DNA of 64,000 nucleotides from positions 248,001 to 312,000 of the forward strand of contig JAEZGH010000057.1 of the NCBI GenBank assembly GCA_023417065.1, read 5' to 3'. The notes under the pieces are model-generated. The model was given only the letters and a program-made list of their open reading frames with translations, did not search any database and was not told the DNA's origin. The DNA comes from Bacteroidota bacterium (GTDB lineage Bacteria > Bacteroidota > Bacteroidia > Cytophagales > Cyclobacteriaceae). Within the stretch, counting starts at the first letter, position 1, and each line of letters opens with the position of its first letter. Shown in pieces: positions 1-6,701 of this stretch. The translations under genes were made by a program, and so were the position numbers.

Positions 1-661
1 TTTCACCCTCGCCGCACTGGATTACTCTGTTTTTGAAGTTCTCATGAGCTGATGACTCTTCGCTCACGGCGAAGCGGCTGCCAATTTGGACCCCTTCTGC
101 GCCAAGCGCCTCTGCGGCCACCATGCCCCTGCCATCGCTGATACCTCCGGCTGCAATGAGGGGAATGTCGATCGCATCGCGCACCATGGGCAGCAGTACA
201 AATGTCGTGGTTTCCTCTCTTCCGTTATGACCTCCAGCCTCAAATCCCTCTGCAACCACGGCGTCTACCCCTGCATCGGCAGCTTTCCGGGCAAACTTAA
301 CACTTGAAACAACGTGCACGACGGTAATCCCGTGCGACTTTAGTTTTTCAGTCCAGACTGCGGGATTGCCCGCAGATGTGAAGACAACGGGAATTCTTTC
401 GGCGATGATGATTTCGAAGAGTTCGTCGATGTCCGGATAGAGAAGCGGAACGTTGACCGCAAAGGGTTTGGAGGATGCCGCCTTGAACTTTCTGATATGA
501 TCCCGAAGCGTTTCCGGATACATCGATCCGGCGCCTATGATTCCAAGTCCACCTGCATTGCTCACCGCCGACGCGAGCCTCCAGCCGCTACACCAAACCA
601 TCCCGGCCTGAATAATGGGAATCGAAATTCCAAATAGCGACGTAATTCTTGATTTTTTCAT
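1..661 (-). CDS. Nitronate monooxygenase-like flavoprotein, C-terminus cut by window edge
   Basis: Reading the minus strand from an ATG at 661-659 gives 220 residues with no stop before base 1, so the 3' end lies outside the window. The sequence fits the nitronate monooxygenase (2-nitropropane dioxygenase) family, FMN-dependent TIM-barrel enzymes that oxidise alkyl nitronates. Visible marks are the N-terminal IPIIQAGM stretch, VSNAGGLGIIGAG near residues 33-45, and EGFEAGGHNG around 138-147, whose His145 is at the family's catalytic histidine position. GGISDGRG and GAEGVQIGSRF follow in the phosphate-binding part. Family members are usually about 310-350 residues, so roughly a third is missing. 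Related proteins also include enoyl-ACP reductase II (FabK), so the substrate is uncertain. Confidence 0.85.
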   Translation of the reverse strand, partial: MKKSRITSLFGISIPIIQAGMVWCSGWRLASAVSNAGGLGIIGAGSMYPETLRDHIRKFKAASSKPFAVNVPLLYPDIDELFEIIIAERIPVVFTSAGNPAVWTEKLKSHGITVVHVVSSVKFARKAADAGVDAVVAEGFEAGGHNGREETTTFVLLPMVRDAIDIPLIAAGGISDGRGMVAAEALGAEGVQIGSRFAVSEESSAHENFKNRVIQCGEGE

Positions 662-995
662 GTAACAATTTAATTACGGCGAGTTAACTTTCAGCATCCG
701 GGATCTCAGGCACCAGGAATCGAGATTTTTTTCTCATTCTTGTGCGTTTTTTTTACGGCTTCAAAGTTGTCCACAAAGGGGCGATTTATTTAATGTCGCT
801 TAACTTACTGTTTATCAAGTTCTTAATCTCTGTAACCAAGGTCGTGTGGATAATTGCATGATTTTGTGGAAATCTTTTTATCAAAATTTTAGCACATTTA
901 TAAGTACTTGAATTTTAAGGTATTTAGCGAATTTTTCCCGTGGAAAGGTGAAATTTGGATTGTGTTTTGATGTTTTTTTCAGGTAAGATTTTATT
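662..995. other. Intergenic spacer with DnaA-box-like sequences
   Basis: This AT-rich 334-base gap separates the divergent nitronate monooxygenase and thioredoxin genes. I see no open frame worth calling. It holds a perfect DnaA-box match in reverse orientation (TGTGGATAA, 845-853) and a one-mismatch copy (TTGTCCACA, 767-775). No strong TAnnTTTG promoter box is visible in it. Confidence 0.5.
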
Positions 996-1472
996 ATGAT
1001 GATTCGATGTTTTCTGGTGTTTCTGATTTTTTCAACCACTGCGTTCGGGCAACGCGTTGAAGTGATCAAGTACCCCGCATTACAGGCATTGATTGAATCG
1101 AAGGAGGCTGAGATTCACGTCATCAACTTCTGGGCAACCTGGTGCGGTCCGTGCATTAAAGAGCTGCCACAATTTGAACAACTGCATCTGAAGAATACTC
1201 CCGGTCTGAAAGTAACGCTCATCAGTATGGACTTCGCAGATCAGGTGGACCGCGTTAACCGCTTCCTCCAACAACGAAAGATGACCACGCCAGCACTACT
1301 GCTTGATGAGATAAATGGCAATGCGTGGATCGATAAGGTGGAACCCGCCTGGTCCGGTGCAATTCCTGCTACCCTTATATTGAACTCCCGGACCGGTAAA
1401 AGAAAATTTATTGAAAAGGAATTGAAGGAAGGGGAACTTGAGACTATCGTCGAAGAATTTATCCGAGGTTAA
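996..1472 (+). CDS. TlpA/ResA-like thioredoxin-fold protein, exported
   Basis: A 158-residue protein with an N-terminal signal peptide (hydrophobic 4-16, likely cut after AFGQ at 19) and a thioredoxin domain. The active site WCGPC is at residues 49-53 (Cys50, Cys53) in the context NFWATWCGPCIKELP, typical of TlpA/ResA-type periplasmic thiol-disulfide reductases. The cis-proline region is near AIPATLIL at about 126-133. The gene starts with tandem ATGs at 996 and 999; either fits. It lies 11 bases upstream of a second thioredoxin-fold gene, so the two are probably co-transcribed. The natural redox partner cannot be read from the sequence. Confidence 0.85.
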   Translation: MMIRCFLVFLIFSTTAFGQRVEVIKYPALQALIESKEAEIHVINFWATWCGPCIKELPQFEQLHLKNTPGLKVTLISMDFADQVDRVNRFLQQRKMTTPALLLDEINGNAWIDKVEPAWSGAIPATLILNSRTGKRKFIEKELKEGELETIVEEFIRG

Positions 1473-1483
1473 AAAAGATCGCT

Positions 1484-2095
1484 ATGAAAAAAGTATTCAT
1501 TTCATCCGCATTGGCGGCTTTCGCACTATTACTTGCAGCGTTTACCAACGGCGGCTATCAGGTTGGAGATCAGGTGAAGGACTTTTCCCTGAAAAATACA
1601 GATGGTAAAAAAGTGGGCTTGTCAGACTACTCCGGATCCAAGGGGGTGATCGTAATTTTTGATTGCAACACATGCCCGTATTCCAAGATGTATAACAGTC
1701 GGATAATAGCCTTGCACAAGAAGTACAAGGATTCGAGCTTTCCGGTGATAACGATCAACGCCAATGATCCCGGCATGTCTCCCGGGGATTCGTTCGAGGC
1801 AATGGTCAGTCAGGCAAAGAAGAAAAATTATGACTTCCCTTACCTGGTCGATGAAACGCAGGAAGTAGCACGCGCGTTTGGCGCAACCAATACACCACAC
1901 GTGTTTGTCTTGAAGAATGAGAACAAGGCATTCAAGGTGGCCTACATCGGAGCTATCGATGACAATAGCCGTGACGAAAAAGCAGCTTCCAAGAAATGGG
2001 TTGAAGAAGCCGTTGACGCATTGCTCGCCGGCAAGCCTGTTCAGGAAAGCAAAACCAAAGCAATTGGTTGCGGCATTAAATACCGCAATAGCTGA
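1484..2095 (+). CDS. Redoxin/AhpC-TSA-like thioredoxin family protein, exported
   Basis: A 203-residue protein with a signal peptide (hydrophobic residues 5-20) and a redoxin domain beginning VGDQVKDFSLKNTDGK. The putative redox motif is FDCNTCPYSK with Cys61 and Cys64, the CNxCP form found in a peroxiredoxin-like subfamily rather than the WCGPC of classical thioredoxins. A cis-proline candidate is in the TNTPHVFVL stretch near 137-145. It follows the TlpA-like gene by 11 bases and is closed by a hairpin terminator, so the two form a short operon. It may be a thiol peroxidase or disulfide reductase in the periplasm; the sequence does not decide between them. Confidence 0.8.
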   Translation: MKKVFISSALAAFALLLAAFTNGGYQVGDQVKDFSLKNTDGKKVGLSDYSGSKGVIVIFDCNTCPYSKMYNSRIIALHKKYKDSSFPVITINANDPGMSPGDSFEAMVSQAKKKNYDFPYLVDETQEVARAFGATNTPHVFVLKNENKAFKVAYIGAIDDNSRDEKAASKKWVEEAVDALLAGKPVQESKTKAIGCGIKYRNS

Positions 2096-2106
2096 TCAAT
2101 GAAACC

Positions 2107-2129
2107 AAAAGCTCCCCTGTGGAGCTTTT
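2107..2129. terminator. Bidirectional intrinsic terminator
   Basis: A stem AAAAGCTCC / GGAGCTTTT with loop CCTGT, followed by more T on the plus strand and preceded by A on the other side. It sits between the convergent redoxin gene and the SMR transporter gene and can serve both. Confidence 0.8.
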
Positions 2130-2130
2130 T

Positions 2131-2448
2131 TTATGATGATACTACCTTCAGGCCGATGAGTGATGAAATCAACGTCATCAAAAAGAAGACCCGCCAGAAG
2201 AACAAAGGCTCACGGAAGAGTAGAATCCCAATGATAACGGTCCCGACCGCACCGATACCCGTCCATACCGCATAGGCTGTTCCCAGAGGAATGGTTTGAA
2301 TGGCTTTGTTGAGAAGCCAGAAGCTCATTGAAATGCTGATGAAGAACCCGATTGTCCAGATGGTCTTGGAAAAGTTGTCGGACATTTTCAGGCATGTTGT
2401 GAAGGCTACTTCAAACAATCCAGCCAGAACTAAATACGCCCATCCCAT
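2131..2448 (-). CDS. Small multidrug resistance (SMR) transporter, SugE/Gdx-like
   Basis: A 105-residue protein with four predicted membrane helices, the standard length for SMR transporters. The essential acidic residue is Glu13 in helix 1 (AGLFEV). The helix 3 signature GTAYAVWTGIGAVGT and the C-terminal GLKV resemble the SugE/Gdx subgroup, which exports guanidinium or quaternary ammonium ions as an antiparallel dimer coupled to proton import. The gene stands alone. I looked upstream for a guanidine riboswitch and saw none; there is only a small hairpin (2460-2477, TGCCG/CGGCA). Assignment to Gdx rather than EmrE is from sequence feel and is less certain than the family. Confidence 0.88.
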   Translation of the reverse strand: MGWAYLVLAGLFEVAFTTCLKMSDNFSKTIWTIGFFISISMSFWLLNKAIQTIPLGTAYAVWTGIGAVGTVIIGILLFREPLFFWRVFFLMTLISSLIGLKVVSS

Positions 2449-2802
2449 AATTTGACGGTTTGCCGAAAAGCCGGCAGGTTAATATTTTTTTTCGACAGAT
2501 GTAATCTTCGGCGCGAAAATTACATTCTTGCGTTGTATGATTTTGTTCAAGTATGGATTTTTTTTGGAAACAGTCGTCAACAACGCGACGTATATACGCA
2601 TATGATTGGATCATGAAAAAAGCATCCCCTCCAAAGCATGATGCAAAAGCCATATCCCCTGTTGTAATGATTCCCAGCCTCCCGTAAGAAAAAGGTGTTT
2701 ATAATGGCATTTCAAGAGTGCAAGATACAGACCGTTATTATACTACCCCTGGAAAATAATATGGCATAACTTGTGTTTGTGTAGTAGAAAGATTTGAAGA
2801 AT
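2449..2802. other. Intergenic region, no convincing gene
   Basis: A 354-base gap between the SMR gene and the next secreted protein. It holds a short inverted repeat near 2460-2477 and a 45-codon plus-strand frame beginning at 2553 with no recognisable features. I could not support a gene or a clear promoter here. Confidence 0.4.
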
Positions 2803-3189
2803 ATGAAGACCTCCTCCCTTATCCTGCTTTTCCTTTTGGGAACATCCCTTTCTGCCTTTGCGTATGACTCCGGAATCGCCCTCACTTCGGAGAAAGGCCT
2901 GGCGATGCAAGTGTATGTAAATGGGAAGCTGTATAACAAACAGCCCGGAAAGTTCGTCCGGGTACGTTCTACTCCAGGCATTTTCAAAATCGAAGTTAAG
3001 GTGCTAAGCCCCTACGACAAGAAGTGGCACAGCGTCAAAAAAGAAATCCGTGCGGAAAAAGGATTTGAGCTTCAATACAAAGTGGCTTTCGTTCGTTCGA
3101 AGCCGCAACTCGTGGAAGTCAAGAAGTATCCGATCTATTCGCGCTACTTCTTAAACCCCAGCCTTTACAACAAGCATTCGGTGGGTTAA
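2803..3189 (+). CDS. Small secreted protein of unknown function
   Basis: A 128-residue protein starting at ATG 2803 (a TTG three codons earlier is less likely). Residues 1-20 form a clear signal peptide (MKTSSLILLFLLGTSLSAFA). The mature part is basic and looks beta-rich, with VYVNGKLYNKQPGKF and a RSTPGIFKIEVKV stretch similar to a PEGA-like or carbohydrate-binding beta sandwich, but I do not recognise a family with confidence. It is convergent with the gene at 3186-3482: the two stop codons overlap within TTAA, so the coding regions share 4 bases and there is no room for a terminator between them. Confidence 0.7.
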   Translation: MKTSSLILLFLLGTSLSAFAYDSGIALTSEKGLAMQVYVNGKLYNKQPGKFVRVRSTPGIFKIEVKVLSPYDKKWHSVKKEIRAEKGFELQYKVAFVRSKPQLVEVKKYPIYSRYFLNPSLYNKHSVG

Positions 3190-3482
3190 CGCCTTTTGGT
3201 AAGCAGGACGACGCATGCAATCACGAGAGCGATAACGAATATATTGCCCGGAAAGTGAAAACCAAACATGCTCCAGTGGCCGCCAAATATGGCGCCGAAA
3301 ATTGACCCTATTATGCCAAAAACGGCGCCAAAAAGAGCACCGATAATCCCAAACACTGCACCGAATACGCCCATCACCAATCCAATGGCCCCGCCGATCA
3401 TACCAATCCAAAAAGGAAAGGTGATGATTAACAAAACCACGATCAGGAGGGTATTCGACGAAGAATTAGTGCGTGTTTGCAT
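3186..3482 (-). CDS. Small membrane protein with glycine-zipper 11-residue repeats
   Basis: A 98-residue hydrophobic protein. Residues 11-30 and 80-94 are membrane helices. Between them lies a glycine-rich segment built of an 11-residue unit: FGAVFGIIGAL (40-50 region), then FGAVFGIIGSI (51-61), then a shortened FGAIFGG. Glycine every third or fourth residue is the glycine-zipper pattern that packs membrane helices. The C-terminus ends in KRR on the presumed cytoplasmic side. No family name is offered; related small proteins in Bacteroidota are usually annotated as hypothetical. The gene overlaps the 3' end of its convergent neighbour by 4 bases. Confidence 0.7.
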   Translation of the reverse strand: MQTRTNSSSNTLLIVVLLIITFPFWIGMIGGAIGLVMGVFGAVFGIIGALFGAVFGIIGSIFGAIFGGHWSMFGFHFPGNIFVIALVIACVVLLTKRR

Positions 3483-3651
3483 AGCGATAAAGTTTTGCTG
3501 ACCAAAAACAAAATCTGTGCATAAAAACGAAAACGGCGAATTCAGCGTCTGAAGGCACTTTCCCTATTATCATTCGACGAGAAGTGTTGGATTTCGAACA
3601 CCTGACGCTTGCATAAGCGTACACACTGCATCGCGCCGGTACAGTGCATGC

Positions 3652-3679
3652 ACAAAGAAAAGGCCCGGTTTCCCGGGCC
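3652..3679 (-). terminator. Intrinsic terminator of the beta-oxidation operon
   Basis: A strong GC stem, GGCCCGG (3662-3668) and CCGGGCC (3673-3679) with a 4-base loop. Read on the minus strand it is followed by TTTTCTTT, directly downstream of the acyl-CoA dehydrogenase stop. Confidence 0.8.
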
Positions 3680-3701
3680 AATTCTCAGTTTAGGTTAAAT
3701 C

Positions 3702-5501
3702 TTAAAAAGGGTATTCGATCTTTTCGAGAAGATGCGCCGCTATTTTCCGACGCGCTTCCTTCAAGTTGTACGGCTCCAGTTTAGTAAAACGCTTCAATCC
3801 CATTAGCATGAGGCGTTGCTCATCTCCCTCTGCGAACGAGCTAATCGCCTCACGACCTGCCTGAGCGGCCTTGTTCACGGCGTGATGGAGGTAAATGATC
3901 GCCATCTCTTTTTCCAGCTGACAGGCTTCCTCACCACGCATCCCGATTAGTTTTTCAACCCTGAGCAGAGCAGACTCGGCAACGTAACCTTCAATCAGCA
4001 TGTCGGCGAGGTTCATGAGGATTTCCTGTTCTTCCGAAAGTTTCATCATGAATTTCTGCACCGCGGCACCCGCTACCATCAGGCCAGCCTTCTTCAGATT
4101 AGCCAGCACCTTCTTCTCCTTCACAAATATTCCCTCTTCGTCACCCGAGCCAAAGTCGGGAATAGACATCAACTCTTTCTGCACCTCCATCGCGGGCGTC
4201 ATCAGATCGAGGGATCCCTTCATCGCACGTTTAAGTAACATGTCGATGGTGAGCAGGCGGTTGATCTCATTCGTGCCCTCGAATATTCTGTTGATTCGCG
4301 CATCCCGGTACGCACGATCCATCGGACCTTCGGCCGAGAAACCCATACCTCCGTAGATTTGCACGCCTTCGTCAACAACATAATCCAGCACCTCAGATCC
4401 GTGAACTTTCAGGATTGCGCACTCAATCGCAAACTCCTCCAAAGACTTCAGGCGCGCTTTGCCAGGCTCCATTCCGGCCGCAATAAATGCATTGTATGCA
4501 TCGTCAATGTTTTGCCCTGCGCGATAGTGTGCGGACTCCGATGCAAATACGCGCGCCGCCATTTCAGCAAGCTTGTGCTTGATGGCTCCAAATGATCCGA
4601 TAGGAACACCAAATTGCTTGCGTTCAGTAGCGTAACGCGTTGCCGTCGAAATTGTCTTCTTACTTCCGCCGAGGGCAGCTATTCCCAGTTTGATCCGGCC
4701 GATGTTCAAAATATTTACCGCGATCTTAAAACCATTCTCCCTTTCGCTGAGCAGGTTGTCTACCGGTACCTTGCAGTCGTTGAAAAAGATCTGACGGGTC
4801 GAAGATCCTTTAATACCCATCTTCTTTTCTTCTTCATTCATCGTAATACCGCCGAAGGCCTTTTCAACGATAAATGCACTCAGGTTTTTGTCGTTGTCAA
4901 TTTTTGCAAAGACAACGAAAATATCCGCGAAGCCACCATTGGTGATCCACATCTTCTGACCATTGATGATATAATGCTTACCATCGGCACTCAATGTGGC
5001 CTTCGTTTTCCCGCTGTTGGCATCCGATCCCGAGTCAGGTTCCGTCAGACAGTATGCAGCCTTGTACTCACCGGTAGCGAGTTTGGGAATATACTTTTGT
5101 TTTTGTTCTTCGTTTCCATAATACAGGATCGGCAGCGTGCCGATACCGGTGTGCGCCGACAGCGCTACGGCTACACTATGGCCGGAGCCGATCACTTCCG
5201 CCACAAGCATTGTGGTATTGAAATCCATTCCGAATCCACCAAGCTCCGCAGGCACGGATGTTCCCAGAAGACCAAGCTCCCCAGCCTTGTCGAGGATTGA
5301 TGGCATCAACGCCGGATTCTTCATCGAATCGATTTCATCCAGCCGCGGCCAAACTTCCTTCGAGAGGAAATCTTTGCATTGCTGTTCAATCATTCGTTGT
5401 TCTTCGTTGAACTCTTCTGGTATAAAGATTTCACGGGCTTCCGTCTCCCGGATCAGAAATTCTCCTCCTTTGATGGCCTGTTTGGTTTGAACGCTGCTCA
5501 T
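3702..5501 (-). CDS. fadE: Acyl-CoA dehydrogenase (FadE type)
   Basis: A 599-residue FAD-dependent acyl-CoA dehydrogenase, catalysing the first step of beta-oxidation. The family signature AYCLTEPDSGSD is at 149-160, KMWITNGG follows, and the second signature YGGMGFSAEGPMDRAYRDARINRIFEGTNEI lies near 390-420, with the Glu of FEGTN at the catalytic base position of MCAD-like enzymes. About 170 extra C-terminal residues after the core match the longer very-long-chain class. It is the last gene of a four-gene minus-strand operon (MarR, fadN, fadA, fadE), 13 bases after the thiolase, and is followed by a strong terminator. This order matches the Bacillus subtilis fadN-fadA-fadE operon, which suggests long-chain substrates. 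Confidence 0.93.
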   Translation of the reverse strand: MSSVQTKQAIKGGEFLIRETEAREIFIPEEFNEEQRMIEQQCKDFLSKEVWPRLDEIDSMKNPALMPSILDKAGELGLLGTSVPAELGGFGMDFNTTMLVAEVIGSGHSVAVALSAHTGIGTLPILYYGNEEQKQKYIPKLATGEYKAAYCLTEPDSGSDANSGKTKATLSADGKHYIINGQKMWITNGGFADIFVVFAKIDNDKNLSAFIVEKAFGGITMNEEEKKMGIKGSSTRQIFFNDCKVPVDNLLSERENGFKIAVNILNIGRIKLGIAALGGSKKTISTATRYATERKQFGVPIGSFGAIKHKLAEMAARVFASESAHYRAGQNIDDAYNAFIAAGMEPGKARLKSLEEFAIECAILKVHGSEVLDYVVDEGVQIYGGMGFSAEGPMDRAYRDARINRIFEGTNEINRLLTIDMLLKRAMKGSLDLMTPAMEVQKELMSIPDFGSGDEEGIFVKEKKVLANLKKAGLMVAGAAVQKFMMKLSEEQEILMNLADMLIEGYVAESALLRVEKLIGMRGEEACQLEKEMAIIYLHHAVNKAAQAGREAISSFAEGDEQRLMLMGLKRFTKLEPYNLKEARRKIAAHLLEKIEYPF

Positions 5502-5514
5502 ATTTTGAAACTTT

Positions 5515-6687
5515 TTAATTCAGTAATTCATACACTCCTGCAACACCCTGGCCTCCGCCGACGCAGGCAGTAACCAGTCCGAGTTTTTTGTTTTGTCTTC
5601 TGAGTTCGTTGAAAAGCTGGACCGATAACCTGGCGCCTGACGATCCCAACGGGTGGCCTACTGCGATAGCTCCGCCGTTAGGGTTGAGCTTTGCAGGGTC
5701 TATGCCGAGTTCGCGAACAACTGCGAGTGATTGCGCCGCGAATGCTTCATTCAATTCTACGATGTCAATATCCTGCAGTGACTTTCCGGCAATCTTCAGT
5801 GCCTTGGGTACAGCAGCGACCGGACCAATCCCCATAATTTCAGGGTCGACACCTGCGGCCGCATAGCCAAGCATTCTCGCAATGGGTTTCACATTCAGCT
5901 GATTCACCATCTTCTCCGACATCACCATGACGAACGCCGCACCATCAGACGTTTGTGAAGAGTTTCCCGCCGTAACGGTACCACCCAGCGCAAAAACAGG
6001 TTTCAGTCTTGCAAGTGCTTCGAGCGTAGTGTCGGCGCGTACGCCCTCGTCAGTGTCAACCACAAACTCGCGGGTTTTCTTCTTATCATTCTCGACGTAC
6101 ACTTCCTTCACATGAATAGGTACTATCTCCTCTTTGAATTTACCTTCGCGTATCGCGGCAGCTGCCTTGCGATGAGAATCAAAAGAGAACTGATCCTGAC
6201 CTTCGCGCGATACGCCAAATTTCTTAGCCACCTTTTCGGCGGTAAGACCCATGCTTGTGTAGTATGAAGGATTGTCTTTTGCGATCGTGTAGTTCAAAAC
6301 GGTCTTCCACCCCATCACCGGCACGAGCGACATCGATTCTGTTCCACCCGCGATGATGATGTCGGCCTGGCCAGCGTGAATTCGGGCACATGCAATGTGA
6401 ATCGCTTCCAGGCCTGAACCGCAATACCGGTTGATTACCATTCCGGGTACATCCTGTCCAAGGGCAAGCAGTGAGATCATCCGGCCCATTTGCATTCCTT
6501 GCTCGGCTTCCTGCACTGCGTTCCCGACAATGAGATCGTCGATCATTTTGTTTTCGACCTGCGGCACGGACTTCACCAGATGCCTGATAACATCGGCCGC
6601 GAGGTCATCGGGACGAACGAATCGCAGTCCACCTTTCTTGGCTTTGCCAACGGCTGATCTGTATCCAGCTACGATATATGCATTCAT
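5515..6687 (-). CDS. fadA: Acetyl-CoA acyltransferase (thiolase), beta-oxidation
   Basis: A 390-residue thiolase that cleaves 3-ketoacyl-CoA with CoA to acetyl-CoA and a shortened acyl-CoA. The nucleophilic Cys89 is in NRYCGSGLEAI. NEAFAAQ is present, His345 lies in GGAIAVGHPLGSSGAR, and the second catalytic cysteine, Cys375, is in TACVGGGQG. These are the complete catalytic set and the length is normal. It lies between fadN and fadE in the operon, with short spacers of 14 and 13 bases, so the three enzymes give a full beta-oxidation cycle. Degradative rather than biosynthetic use is inferred from this context. Confidence 0.94.
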   Translation of the reverse strand: MNAYIVAGYRSAVGKAKKGGLRFVRPDDLAADVIRHLVKSVPQVENKMIDDLIVGNAVQEAEQGMQMGRMISLLALGQDVPGMVINRYCGSGLEAIHIACARIHAGQADIIIAGGTESMSLVPVMGWKTVLNYTIAKDNPSYYTSMGLTAEKVAKKFGVSREGQDQFSFDSHRKAAAAIREGKFKEEIVPIHVKEVYVENDKKKTREFVVDTDEGVRADTTLEALARLKPVFALGGTVTAGNSSQTSDGAAFVMVMSEKMVNQLNVKPIARMLGYAAAGVDPEIMGIGPVAAVPKALKIAGKSLQDIDIVELNEAFAAQSLAVVRELGIDPAKLNPNGGAIAVGHPLGSSGARLSVQLFNELRRQNKKLGLVTACVGGGQGVAGVYELLN

Positions 6688-6701
6688 AGTTGTGTTTCGT
6701 T

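Noticed and set aside
2449..2530. Guanidine riboswitch upstream of the SugE-like gene
   Set aside because: No ACGR loops or ykkC-type core are visible; only a small hairpin near 2460-2477.
2553..2690. 45-codon frame in the spacer before the small secreted protein
   Set aside because: Too short, no hydrophobic or conserved pattern, and no start or promoter support.
4614..5300. 228-codon plus-strand frame opposite fadE
   Set aside because: It lies fully antisense to a gene with clear family signatures and shows no features of its own; it is a shadow frame.
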